In this document: one piece after another, positions 41,610-50,301 of the stretch
How the letters are laid out: each line of letters begins with the position of its first letter
Position numbering within the stretch: the first letter of the stretch is position 1
NCBI RefSeq assembly: GCF_026898115.1
Contig: NZ_CP114036.1
Coordinates: 1,674,001 to 1,738,000, forward strand
Length of the DNA: 64,000 nt
Source: Streptomyces sp. S465
Lineage (GTDB): Bacteria; Actinomycetota; Actinomycetes; Streptomycetales; Streptomycetaceae
Direction of reading: 5' to 3'
Made by a program: the position numbers and the translations under genes
Notes under the pieces: model-generated
What the model saw: only the letters and a program-made list of their open reading frames with translations
Database searches by the model: none
Told to the model about the DNA's origin: nothing

Positions 41610-41786
41610 GTGTTGCGTAAGCGATCGACATTGACCTTTGCGGGAATCGTGCCCGCCTTCAGTGAGATCGCAGCACCCGCGGTCGCCGATGGTCGAAGAG
41701 ATCCTGGTGGCCCCGTGGTGTACGCGGATTGCGCGACGCCGCCGTCTGGCACCCGGAGTATGACCGTGCAGGGCGCCGACCGCTAA
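41610..41786 (+). CDS. Possible small secreted peptide or truncated secreted protein
   Basis: A possible 58-residue product. GTG at 41610 follows GGGGGG, and VLRKRSTLTFAGIVPAFSEIAAPAVADG resembles a Sec signal with an A-V-A-like cleavage site. After it only about 30 residues remain, without a recognised domain but with one Cys. It may be the decayed 5' end of a secreted protein gene next to the MITE. The sequence from 41787 to 42026 holds nothing recognisable apart from the upstream region of the LuxR gene. Confidence 0.35.
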   Translation: MLRKRSTLTFAGIVPAFSEIAAPAVADGRRDPGGPVVYADCATPPSGTRSMTVQGADR

Positions 41787-42026
41787 AGCCTGTCGCGGGA
41801 GACCGTGGTCGGGAATTCTCCCGCGCTGATGGCTGCCGCTTCCGGACGAACCTCACCCCGCGGTAGCTCGCGCCGCCCGTGGAGACGATGACCGCGGCAC
41901 AGGCCGCGCCGGACCCTTCCTGCGGACGGTGCCAACGCGCCTGGCCAGAACCACGGGCGGAAAGAGAACGGTCCATCGATCCGGGCCGGACGGCAAGGTC
42001 GGCAAAACACCGAGCGAGGAGGGGAC

Positions 42027-44825
42027 GTGCAGCCTGAACGTGTGTCGGAACTCGCGGATCTGTTATCACGCGCGCGCAGTGCCAGGGCGGGCATGGGCAA
42101 TGCCGTCCTGGTCCGGTCCGTCTCGGGAATGCGCTGTTCCGCGCTCCTGGGCGAGGTGGCCGAACGCGTGCGGCGCTTGGGCAGCATGGTCTGGAGCCTG
42201 TCGTGTTCTCCTTCGGACGCCCACCGTCGGTTCGCGGTCGTCCGCCAGCTGCGGGCCGCCTCGCTCAAGGTCGCCGGCCGGGACGAGAACGTCGAGGGCG
42301 AGGAACCGCTCAGCGGAACAAGCGAAGGCACCGGCCCCTTCGACCATCAGCTCTTCGAAGCCCTGTGGGAAGGCTTCACACAGGGCGCCCGCCGGCATCC
42401 GCTGGTCGTCATCGTCGATCACATCCAGTGGATGGACGAGACCTCACTGCGCTGTTTCGGCTTTCTGGTACGCCGCCTGCACCATCTGCCGGTCTTGCTG
42501 ATCCTGGCCTACCGTACGGACGAAACCCCGGTCGACCGCACACTGATCGACGACATCTCCACGTGCGACCGATGTCAGTCCCTCACCCTCAGCCCGCTCT
42601 CCCCGCACAGCGTGCGCGACATGGTCGAGACCGCCTATTCCGGGCAGGGCTGCGACGACGAGTTCGTACAAGCCTGTGCCGAGGCCACCCACGGGCGTCC
42701 CTCCCGTCTGGAAAAGCTGCTGGCGTCCCTGACCGCCGACGCCGTGCCCCCTCGGGCGTCACAGGTCGACCGGGTGCGGCGATGCGGTGAACGGCTACAG
42801 GCCGAGGCCGCCGCCGCCCGGCTGCTGCGCCAGCCCGCCACCCTCCGCGAGGTCGCCGAGGTCGCCGCGGTACTCGGCGAAGAAGGCGATTGCGCGGTGA
42901 TCGCGGACATGCTCAACCTGTACGGGGACACGATCTGGGGACTCACCGCGGAGCTGACCCGGGTGGGGGTCTTTCGCCCGACGGGCACCCCCGAGCGGTA
43001 CCGCTTCACCAATGCCGAGCTGTGGAGGCTGATCCACCGGGACATGTCCGCCGATGCGCGGCGCGCGCTGCACATGCGGGCCGCCCGGCGGCTGAACGAC
43101 CTGGGGGCGCCGCTGCCGCAGGTCGCCGAGCACCTGCTACAGGCCGACGTGGCCGAGGACGCGTGGGCGTGCGGTGTCCTGAAGAACGCCGCGGACGACG
43201 CCCTGAGGGCGGGCGACCCCAAGACGTGTGCCGAGTACGCGTGGCGTGTGCTCCGGGACTGGATTCCGGAGGAAGAGCGCGCGGAGGTGCTCTGGCTGCT
43301 GGGCCGCGCCGAGGTGCTCTTCGCGCCCGCGGCCGCCGACCGCCATCTGGACGAGGCGGTCCGCCTCTTCTCCGATCCGGCGCGCCAGGCGGCGGCGATC
43401 GTGGAACGCGCCTACGCACGGGTGCTGCGGCAGGGCAGTGCCGAGTCGGCGCTGCGCCCGCCCCGCACCGTACTCGCCCATGTCGACGAGAAGGCGTTCG
43501 CCGAGCTGGCCGATACGGAGCTGAGCCTGAGCGTGCAGTCCCTGACCAGTACGGTGCCCGAGGGGGGAAGGGCGCCGGTCGTGGCGGCGCCCGACCGGCC
43601 CGCCCTGAGCCACACACTCGGCGTCACCCCCGGCGAGCGGGAGCTGCTGGCAGCCATGGCCGGCGATCTGGCCTGCCGGTCCGAGCCCCGCGACGTCCCG
43701 CTGGAGCTGGTGCACCGGGCGCTGGCGGGCGAGCGGCCGGCGGACAGCGCTTCGCTGGTGCTGCTGCTGCGATGTATCACCGTACTGACGTGGGCGGGGC
43801 AGCTGCGTGAGGCGCAGCGCTGGGCCGATCACATGCTGACCACAGCGCTGGACCAGGACGCGCTCTTCCCCCGGGTGATCGCTCATTGCCAGCGCGCCGA
43901 GATCGCCGTGCGGCTGGGTGATCTGTCCCTGGCGCTCACCGAGGCCAAGTGGGCGCAGGCCCTCACCACCGCCCATCATGAGGTGAAGAGCTGCCATGCC
44001 GTCGCGGTGACCGAGGTCGCCCGGGTGCGCGGGGCCATGGGCCACTGCGAGGAGTCCGTCGGCCTCCTCCAAGGACTCCACGATCTGCCCGCAAGCGCCC
44101 TGGGCATTCGGGGTATGTTGCGCCTGCACTCGGGTGACCTCCGGGGCGCACTCGCCGACCTGATGGAGTGCGGGCACCGGCTGGAGGCACTGGAGATCGT
44201 CAACCCCGCTCTGAGTGCCTGGCGCGGCTGCGCCGCGCTGGCGTGGAAACGGCTCGGAAACGACGCGGAGGCCCGTCGGCTCGCGGAGACGGAGGTCGAA
44301 CTGGCCCGGCGCTGGGGCAATCCCGCGGTCATCGGCCAGTCGTTGCGCTCGCTGGGGGCAGTGAGCTCGGGGGCGGCGGCGGAGCGCGCGCTGGCCGAGT
44401 CCGTGTCCCTGCTCGAGCAGACCGACGCCCGGCTCCAGCTGGCGCTTTCCCTCGTCGCGGCGGGCCAGGCGCAGGGGCGCAACGGTTCTTACGCCCATGC
44501 CCGGCAGGCGCTGCACAGGGGAATGCTGCTCGCCGAGGAGTCGGGCGCGCGGTCGCTCACCGCCGAGGCGCACCAATCGCTGCTCGCCTCGGGGGGACGG
44601 CTTCGGCGCACCCCGGTGTCCGGACTCCCGGCCCTCACACCGACCGAGCGTCGTATCGCCATACACGCCGCCCGGGGCAGAACCAACAAGAGCATCGCCG
44701 ATCTGCTGCACATCACCCCGCGCACCGTCGAGGTCCATCTCACGCATGTCTACAGCAAATTGTCCATCCGCGGACGGAACGCCCTGCCCGACGCCCTGGG
44801 CGCGGTGCTGCGCCACGAGTGCTGA
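42027..44825 (+). CDS. Large LuxR family (LAL-type) regulator with degenerate P-loop
   Basis: A 932-residue regulator. The C-terminal GerE/LuxR helix-turn-helix is intact: LTPTERRIAIHAARGRTNKSIADLLHITPRTVEVHLTHVYSKLSI (about residues 870-915). The N-terminal region has the layout of a STAND ATPase, with a Walker-B-like HPLVVIVDHIQWMDETSLR near residue 130. The Walker A position, however, reads VRSVSGMRCSALL instead of GxxGxGKT, so ATP binding is doubtful. The middle is TPR-like. GTG at 42027 follows GAGGAGGG. It lies directly beside the RiPP cluster, converging with its leftward operon (36 bp between the ends), and is the best candidate for its activator. Confidence 0.88.
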   Translation: MQPERVSELADLLSRARSARAGMGNAVLVRSVSGMRCSALLGEVAERVRRLGSMVWSLSCSPSDAHRRFAVVRQLRAASLKVAGRDENVEGEEPLSGTSEGTGPFDHQLFEALWEGFTQGARRHPLVVIVDHIQWMDETSLRCFGFLVRRLHHLPVLLILAYRTDETPVDRTLIDDISTCDRCQSLTLSPLSPHSVRDMVETAYSGQGCDDEFVQACAEATHGRPSRLEKLLASLTADAVPPRASQVDRVRRCGERLQAEAAAARLLRQPATLREVAEVAAVLGEEGDCAVIADMLNLYGDTIWGLTAELTRVGVFRPTGTPERYRFTNAELWRLIHRDMSADARRALHMRAARRLNDLGAPLPQVAEHLLQADVAEDAWACGVLKNAADDALRAGDPKTCAEYAWRVLRDWIPEEERAEVLWLLGRAEVLFAPAAADRHLDEAVRLFSDPARQAAAIVERAYARVLRQGSAESALRPPRTVLAHVDEKAFAELADTELSLSVQSLTSTVPEGGRAPVVAAPDRPALSHTLGVTPGERELLAAMAGDLACRSEPRDVPLELVHRALAGERPADSASLVLLLRCITVLTWAGQLREAQRWADHMLTTALDQDALFPRVIAHCQRAEIAVRLGDLSLALTEAKWAQALTTAHHEVKSCHAVAVTEVARVRGAMGHCEESVGLLQGLHDLPASALGIRGMLRLHSGDLRGALADLMECGHRLEALEIVNPALSAWRGCAALAWKRLGNDAEARRLAETEVELARRWGNPAVIGQSLRSLGAVSSGAAAERALAESVSLLEQTDARLQLALSLVAAGQAQGRNGSYAHARQALHRGMLLAEESGARSLTAEAHQSLLASGGRLRRTPVSGLPALTPTERRIAIHAARGRTNKSIADLLHITPRTVEVHLTHVYSKLSIRGRNALPDALGAVLRHEC

Positions 44826-44861
44826 GGGGTGCACCCGGCCGGCCGGTGGAGACGTCCGGGC

Positions 44862-45695
44862 CTACCGGCGCCCCACCACGGCGAACCCCAGCAGCAGCAC
44901 GAAGCCGTCACCGGCCACGAAGCTCTGCCAGGCGGTCATCGCCCGGAGATACGCCGTCATGCCGACCGCGCCCCGCTCGACCAGCGGCAGCAGCCGCTCC
45001 GGGGACAATTGCGGCGCCAGGGCCGCGAGCCCCACTTCGTCGCTGGTGTAGGCGAACGGCCGCACGGTCACGTCGGTGAAGCCGGCGTCCCTGAGCACGC
45101 GGGGCAGGCGCCGGGCGATCAGCCGGTCCCCGCCGGCCGCGGACTGCGCCGCGCCGAGTGCGCGGTACGCCTCTTGGGCCAAGCCCGACAGGTCGGGCTC
45201 CGCCGTCCCCCACAACCCGGCATCGACGTCGATCACGACAAGGTGCCCGCCCGGCCGCAGGACCCGGCGCAGCTCCCGTGCCGCGGCGACCGGCTCCCGC
45301 AGGTGCTGGAAGACGTACCTCGACAGCACCAGGTCGAACGTCGCGTCCGCGAACGGTGTGTCGCCGATGTCGCCCAGGAACAGCTCCAGTTCCGCTCCGG
45401 CCGCCGCGCGGGCGCGCGCCCGGTCCAGGAGTCCGGGGTGCGCGTCCAGCCCGACGACTCGGGATTCCGGCAGCGCGGCGCTCAGTTCGGCGGTCACCGC
45501 GCCGTTTCCGCAGCCCGCGTCCAGCACCGCCCCACCGCCGGAGGGCGCCAGCGGCTGGAGGATGCGCCACTCGTGCGCCCAGGTCAGCGTGGCCTGGTGG
45601 GCCAAGCGCTCCACCTCCTGCTCGAATCCGCCCAGTTCCCTTTCGGGGCGGTAGCTGTGAGCGCCTGGTGTCACCGGCCCTCCCGCCTCACCCAT
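44862..45695 (-). CDS. Class I SAM-dependent methyltransferase
   Basis: A 277-residue Rossmann methyltransferase. Motif I is AVLDAGCGNGAVTAEL (about residues 55-70), motif II VVGLDAHPGLL, post-I LGDIGDTPFADATFDLVLSRYVFQHLREP, and motif III LRPGGHLVVIDVD. It is the last gene of the leftward RiPP operon, its ATG overlapping the P450 stop by 8 bp. It could methylate the N-terminal amine, a carboxylate or the Tyr/Thr of the modified peptide; the sequence does not tell which. Confidence 0.9.
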   Translation of the reverse strand: MGEAGGPVTPGAHSYRPERELGGFEQEVERLAHQATLTWAHEWRILQPLAPSGGGAVLDAGCGNGAVTAELSAALPESRVVGLDAHPGLLDRARARAAAGAELELFLGDIGDTPFADATFDLVLSRYVFQHLREPVAAARELRRVLRPGGHLVVIDVDAGLWGTAEPDLSGLAQEAYRALGAAQSAAGGDRLIARRLPRVLRDAGFTDVTVRPFAYTSDEVGLAALAPQLSPERLLPLVERGAVGMTAYLRAMTAWQSFVAGDGFVLLLGFAVVGRR

Positions 45696-47058
45696 GGCGC
45701 CGCTCCACCCGCATCAGCAGACCGTCCCGCGGACGCAAGGTGACCAGCGCCTCGGGGACGACCGTGGTGCCGGGTGCCCGCGTCAGCCGGAGCCGCTGGA
45801 GGACGACCGTGAGGACGAGCATCGCCTCCGTCGTGGCGAAGGCCTGTCCGATGCAGACCCGGGGGCCACCGCCGAACGGCAGGTACGAGTGAACCGCCCG
45901 GCTGTGCCGGCGCTCGGGCCGGTATTCCTCGGGCGCCTCCCAGTACTCCGGATGCCGGTGCAGCGTCCAGGGGCTGACGCACACCAGCGTGCCGGCGGGG
46001 ATCCGGAACCCGCCGAGGAGGTCGTCGTTCACCGCGCGCCGGGAGATCAGCCACACCGGCGGGAACAGGCGGATGGCCTCGTCCAGACACTGCCGGGTAT
46101 GGACCAGCTCGGACAGGTCCGCGGCGGTCGGCAGCCGGGTACCCAGGACCCGGTCGATCTCGGTTCGCACCCGCGCCGCGTGCTCGGGGTACCGGTCGAG
46201 CAGGTGGAGCGTCCAGCTGAGGGCCTTCGCGGTGGTCTCGTGACCGGCCATGACCATGGTCAGGACCTGGTCGTGCACCTCCTGGTCAAAGAGGGCGTCG
46301 CCGTGCTCGTCCCGGGCGCCCAGCATCGCGTCCAGCAGGTCTCCGGGGTGCCCGTGGGGGCCGGTCAGCCGCCGGGCCCCGATCATGGTGCCGACCACCC
46401 TGTCCAGGAAGCCCTTCGCGCCCGTGTACGCCCGGAGCCGGGCCCGGACGTCCTCGTCCTCGGGCGGGGTCCCGTCGAAGTGCCCGATGAACCGGTTGAT
46501 GTCGTCGACCGCCTGCCCGAAACCACGTCCGGCCGCGGTCAGTTCGGAGCCGAGCAGCGCGGAGGCCACCACCCGCAGGGTGAGTGAGGTGAAGTCGTGG
46601 TCCACCCGGACGGCATCGCCCCGGTCGGCCGCCTCGCCCCAGGCGGTGGCCAGGTCGAGAGCCGCCTCGACCATCAGGCCGTCGAACGACTCGACCGCCA
46701 CCCGCCGGAAGGATGGCGCGCACAGTCGCCGCTGCCGCTCCCACTGCGCGCCGTTGCTGGTGAGCAGCCCCTTTCCGAGCAGAGGGGTCAGCATGAAGTC
46801 GTCCGGCGTCCCGGCCTTGGTGTAGTTGGTGTAGTTGTCCTTCAGGATGTGCCGGGCGAGTTCGGGCGTATTGGCGAACCACACGGTCTGGCCGCGGGTG
46901 CGATGGCTGCAGAGGTCGCCGTACTCGGTGACCAGGTCCGAAAGGAAGGTGAGCGGGTCCGCGCGGATGCCGGCCAGCGCCAGGTCCTCCGCCGGCCCTG
47001 GGGGGCGGTCGTCGGAGCCGGCCGTCGGGATGGCGTCGGACCGGGTGGGGCGGGGCAT
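45688..47058 (-). CDS. Cytochrome P450 of the RiPP cluster
   Basis: A 456-residue heme monooxygenase. The I-helix oxygen-binding motif is MVMAGHETTAKAL near residue 250, the K-helix ExxR is CLDEAIRLFPP, and the heme loop FGGGPRVCIGQAFATTEAM places the Cys ligand at about residue 402. The AGHETT and PPVWLISRRAVNDD style is that of CYP102/CYP110-like class I bacterial P450s rather than macrolide hydroxylases. ATG at 47058 follows AAGGAG. Its place between exporter and methyltransferase genes suggests oxidation of the azole peptide. No ferredoxin gene is in the cluster. Confidence 0.93.
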   Translation of the reverse strand: MPRPTRSDAIPTAGSDDRPPGPAEDLALAGIRADPLTFLSDLVTEYGDLCSHRTRGQTVWFANTPELARHILKDNYTNYTKAGTPDDFMLTPLLGKGLLTSNGAQWERQRRLCAPSFRRVAVESFDGLMVEAALDLATAWGEAADRGDAVRVDHDFTSLTLRVVASALLGSELTAAGRGFGQAVDDINRFIGHFDGTPPEDEDVRARLRAYTGAKGFLDRVVGTMIGARRLTGPHGHPGDLLDAMLGARDEHGDALFDQEVHDQVLTMVMAGHETTAKALSWTLHLLDRYPEHAARVRTEIDRVLGTRLPTAADLSELVHTRQCLDEAIRLFPPVWLISRRAVNDDLLGGFRIPAGTLVCVSPWTLHRHPEYWEAPEEYRPERRHSRAVHSYLPFGGGPRVCIGQAFATTEAMLVLTVVLQRLRLTRAPGTTVVPEALVTLRPRDGLLMRVERRHG

Positions 47059-47113
47059 GACACGTCTCCTTCGAAGCGGCGGGTCGGGGGTCGTGCGCCC
47101 GGCACGACCTGTT

Positions 47114-47139
47114 GCGGCCCGCGGCACCGGGCGGGCCGC
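47114..47139 (-). terminator. Hairpin between exporter and P450 genes
   Basis: GCGGCCCG (47114-47121) and CGGGCCGC (47132-47139) pair perfectly around a 10-base loop, in the 95-bp gap between the ABC exporter stop and the P450 start. It may reduce read-through into the tailoring genes. Confidence 0.5.
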
Positions 47140-47153
47140 GGGGCAGCGGTGGA

Positions 47154-50100
47154 TCAGGACATCTGCCGCTGGACGAGGCGGTAGAACATGCCGTCCTTGT
47201 CCTTCAGCAGTTCCTCCGGACTGCCGGCCTGCACGAGCCGGCCGGCGTCCAGAACCAGCACCCGGTCCGCCCGCATCACCGTCGACAGCCGGTGGGCGAT
47301 CACGATGCGGCTCGCGTTCAGCCGCCGCATGCTCTGCGTGACGATCTCCTGGGTGCGGTTGTCCAGTGCGCTGGTGGCCTCGTCGAAGAAGAGGATGCGG
47401 GGCCGGCCGATCAGCGCACGGGCGATCATGAGCCGCTGTCGCTGGCCGGCCGACAGCGTCGTCGCCCCTTCGGAAAGGACGGTGTGCATGCCCATCGGCA
47501 TCCGTCCGAGATCCTCGTCGAGTCCGGCCATCTCGGCGGCCTCCCACGCTTCGTCGAGCGAGTAGTTGCCCATGCCGCAGATGTTGGACAGGACGCTGCC
47601 GGCGAACAGGTTTCCGTTCTGGAGCACGACACCGCACTGTCGGCGGACGGCCGTCACGTCGAGCGACGACAGGTCCATGCCGTCGTACAGGACCGCTCCG
47701 GTGGTGGGCTCGTCGAAACCGATGAGCAGCCTGAGCAGCGTCGACTTCCCGCACCCCGTCGGCCCCACGATGGCGACGAACTCCCCCGGCCGCGCCTGGA
47801 AGCTGACATCGTGCAGCACCGGCGGCTGATCGTCGTGATAGCGGAAGCTGACGTTGCTGACCTCGATCTCGCCGTACAGGTCGCCGGGCGACTCCTTGGT
47901 GGCCGACACCTCCGGCACCTCGGAGATCACCGGTTGCAGGCCGTCGAAGAGCGGTATCACCGCTGACGCCATGGTGACGCTCCCGGTGACCTGGACACAG
48001 GCCGCCAGCATCATGCCGTAGGCACTGTTGAAGGTCAGGAAATCGCTGACGGAGAGCTGGTGGCTGGCCGGGCCGCCGACGAGCGCGAACAGCAGCAGGG
48101 TACACACCAGCAGATATCCGGAGTTGAAGACGGTGACCACGTTCTGCAAGCGGCGCGCGCGGGAGGACAGCCTCCGGGACTGGGCGAATCCCAGAGCCCA
48201 GTGGGCGTACGCCCGGTCCTCCGCCACGGCGACGCGCAGCTTGGACAGACCGCCGAGCATCTGGAAAAGGGTTCCGGCCAGCTTGTGGTCGTGCTCGGTC
48301 AGTCGCTGCTGCCATGTGGTCTGCTTGATCCCCACCACCAGGCAGACCCCGCCGCCGGCGAGTGCCAGGGCCAGCGCCATCAGGGCCAGGGGGACGCTGT
48401 AGAAGAACAGCAGACTCAGGTTGGTGACGAACAGCAGGCAGCCCAGTACCACCTGGTTGGTGATGCCGGACAGCACCTCCCGGATGGTGCTGACACCCAT
48501 CGCGGAATTGCTCAGCTCTCCCGTGGAGACCTTGGTGAAGAACGCGGTGGGAAGCCGCAGGAGCCGGTCCCACACCGCGGCTTGTGCCCGCCCCTCGAAG
48601 CGTCCCTCCAACCGCAGCAGCGACAGGTTCTGGACCGCCGACAGCACCGCCGAGAACACCGCCGCGGTGAACAGGACCACGCACACCTGCGTCACCGGCC
48701 CCCGATCGGCACGGGGCACCAGGTCGCCGAGCACCTTGCCGGTGAGCACCGGAACCAGCAGTCCGAGCAGTGCCGCGGCCAGTCCGAGTCCGACCATCAC
48801 CCCGGCGTCCCGCGCGCTGCCGCGCAGACCGAACCGGACCAGAGCGCCCCGGCTCAGGGGTTCGTCCGGCAGCGGCGGGTAGAACATCCACGCGGTGTTC
48901 TCCAGCCGTGCGGCGTAGGCACGGCCGACCCGCACGGCCTTGCCGCCGGGCTGCCGGGCCTCGTACCGGCCCCGCCGCCAGATCAGCGCCACCGGGGTGC
49001 GCTTGGTGGCGGTGTCGCCCGGCGGGTCCCCCGGTCCGCCGGTGGTATCCGGACCGAGATGGGCGAACAGCGGCCCCAGGTCCGTGCGCCACCATCTGCC
49101 GTCCAGACGGATCTGCCGGGTGCGGAAACGCGAGGACACCGCGATCCGCTCCACGGGGCCCAGCCGGGCGTCGGAGGCCTCCGACGTGGAGGCGCGGGTG
49201 ATGTCGACGCCCGAGGCGTGTCCGACGATGCGGGCCACCGCCAGATAGGTGTCCTGGTCGGAGGGGTCGAAGTCGCCGTCCCCCGGCAGCCCGAACGGGT
49301 CGAGCACGGCCGTCAGAGCGCGGGAGGAGCGCTGTAGCGTCTCGGCGTCCAGTTTCCGGCGCTGTCGCATCTCGCGGCGGGCCGTGGACCGTCGGCTGAT
49401 CATCCGATCGGTCAGCCGTCGCATGAGAAGGCGCTGCTGGGACAGGACCTCGTGGGCGAAGTCCGGGTCGGCCATGACCTCCGCGGTGCGCAGGACGCCC
49501 ACCACCGCGCCCTTGGGGGAGCGCACCCAGTCCGCCTCGGTGACCAGGAACCGTTTCGTGGTGCCTCGGCCGGGCCAGCCGGATGTGGCGAACGCGTCGG
49601 ATGCGGACGGTGGGGACGGCGGGGGTGACGGGGCTGGTGGGGGCGGTGGAGGTGGTGGGGTGGCGGCGGGCCGGGAGCGCGCGTCGGCCTCGTTGACGTC
49701 GGTCAGCGCCAGTCCGACCGAACCCTGGAGCACCTGGATCCAGACCGCGCCGTCGACCGAGCGTGCCATGGACCCGGCCGGCAGCCGGGTGCGGCGCGAA
49801 GGCCGGGACACCCCGTCGGCGCTGTCCGTTTCCAGCGGGACGAATTCCCTCGGTGGCAGCTCGGTCCGCACGGCGTCGGCCAGTGCCACGAACCCGGCGT
49901 CCAGCCCGGCCGCCAGTTGCGCCGCCAGCCGGCTTCCCGGCCCGCCGTCGCGCGGCCAGGCGCCGTGTCCGGCAGTGCGACGCACGACGCAGAGCGCGTC
50001 GACCAGCGTGCCGTCGCGCACGGCTCCGCCGGGCAGCGGTTTGCCGACGAGGACCGGCCCGTCCGACCGGCCGCCGCACAGTACGGTGCCGGTCCCGACG

Positions 50101-50297
50101 CGGCACAGGAAGGTCCAGCGTCCGCTGTCCTCCTCGCTGACGGCGAAGAGGTCCAGCATGCCCTCGGTGACGAACCACAGGCGCCCGGGGTCGTCCAGTG
50201 CGAAGACGCCCTCTGTCCGAGGACCGAGGATCGCGGCGAGCTCGGAGAAATCCATCGCTTCCGAGCCGGACCAGATCGGGAAGTGGGATGTGGTCAC
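47154..50297 (-). CDS. NHLP-type RiPP export ABC transporter, second subunit (no peptidase)
   Basis: A 1047-residue fused permease/ATPase matching the NHLM/NHLP microcin ABC2 layout. The N-terminal 500 residues form a cyclic-nucleotide-binding-like and unknown domain (FSELAAILGPRTEGVFALDDPGRLWFVTEGMLDLFAV), with a poly-Pro linker near residue 220. Six membrane helices follow (about 550-780), then the ABC domain. Walker A is VGPTGCGKST near residue 850 and Walker B ILFFDEATSALD; the signature is LSAGQ instead of LSGGQ. There is no C39 domain. GTG at 50297 lies 4 bp after the stop of the C39 transporter gene, indicating that both form one exporter. Confidence 0.9.
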   Translation of the reverse strand: MTTSHFPIWSGSEAMDFSELAAILGPRTEGVFALDDPGRLWFVTEGMLDLFAVSEEDSGRWTFLCRVGTGTVLCGGRSDGPVLVGKPLPGGAVRDGTLVDALCVVRRTAGHGAWPRDGGPGSRLAAQLAAGLDAGFVALADAVRTELPPREFVPLETDSADGVSRPSRRTRLPAGSMARSVDGAVWIQVLQGSVGLALTDVNEADARSRPAATPPPPPPPPAPSPPPSPPSASDAFATSGWPGRGTTKRFLVTEADWVRSPKGAVVGVLRTAEVMADPDFAHEVLSQQRLLMRRLTDRMISRRSTARREMRQRRKLDAETLQRSSRALTAVLDPFGLPGDGDFDPSDQDTYLAVARIVGHASGVDITRASTSEASDARLGPVERIAVSSRFRTRQIRLDGRWWRTDLGPLFAHLGPDTTGGPGDPPGDTATKRTPVALIWRRGRYEARQPGGKAVRVGRAYAARLENTAWMFYPPLPDEPLSRGALVRFGLRGSARDAGVMVGLGLAAALLGLLVPVLTGKVLGDLVPRADRGPVTQVCVVLFTAAVFSAVLSAVQNLSLLRLEGRFEGRAQAAVWDRLLRLPTAFFTKVSTGELSNSAMGVSTIREVLSGITNQVVLGCLLFVTNLSLLFFYSVPLALMALALALAGGGVCLVVGIKQTTWQQRLTEHDHKLAGTLFQMLGGLSKLRVAVAEDRAYAHWALGFAQSRRLSSRARRLQNVVTVFNSGYLLVCTLLLFALVGGPASHQLSVSDFLTFNSAYGMMLAACVQVTGSVTMASAVIPLFDGLQPVISEVPEVSATKESPGDLYGEIEVSNVSFRYHDDQPPVLHDVSFQARPGEFVAIVGPTGCGKSTLLRLLIGFDEPTTGAVLYDGMDLSSLDVTAVRRQCGVVLQNGNLFAGSVLSNICGMGNYSLDEAWEAAEMAGLDEDLGRMPMGMHTVLSEGATTLSAGQRQRLMIARALIGRPRILFFDEATSALDNRTQEIVTQSMRRLNASRIVIAHRLSTVMRADRVLVLDAGRLVQAGSPEELLKDKDGMFYRLVQRQMS

Positions 50298-50301
50298 TGC
50301 T

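Noticed and set aside
47059..50178. Minus-strand frame continuous with the P450 gene but running far upstream
   Set aside because: The part upstream of 47058 is out of frame with the NHLP ABC gene and has typical high-GC shadow composition. The P450 start at 47058 has its own AAGGAG site.
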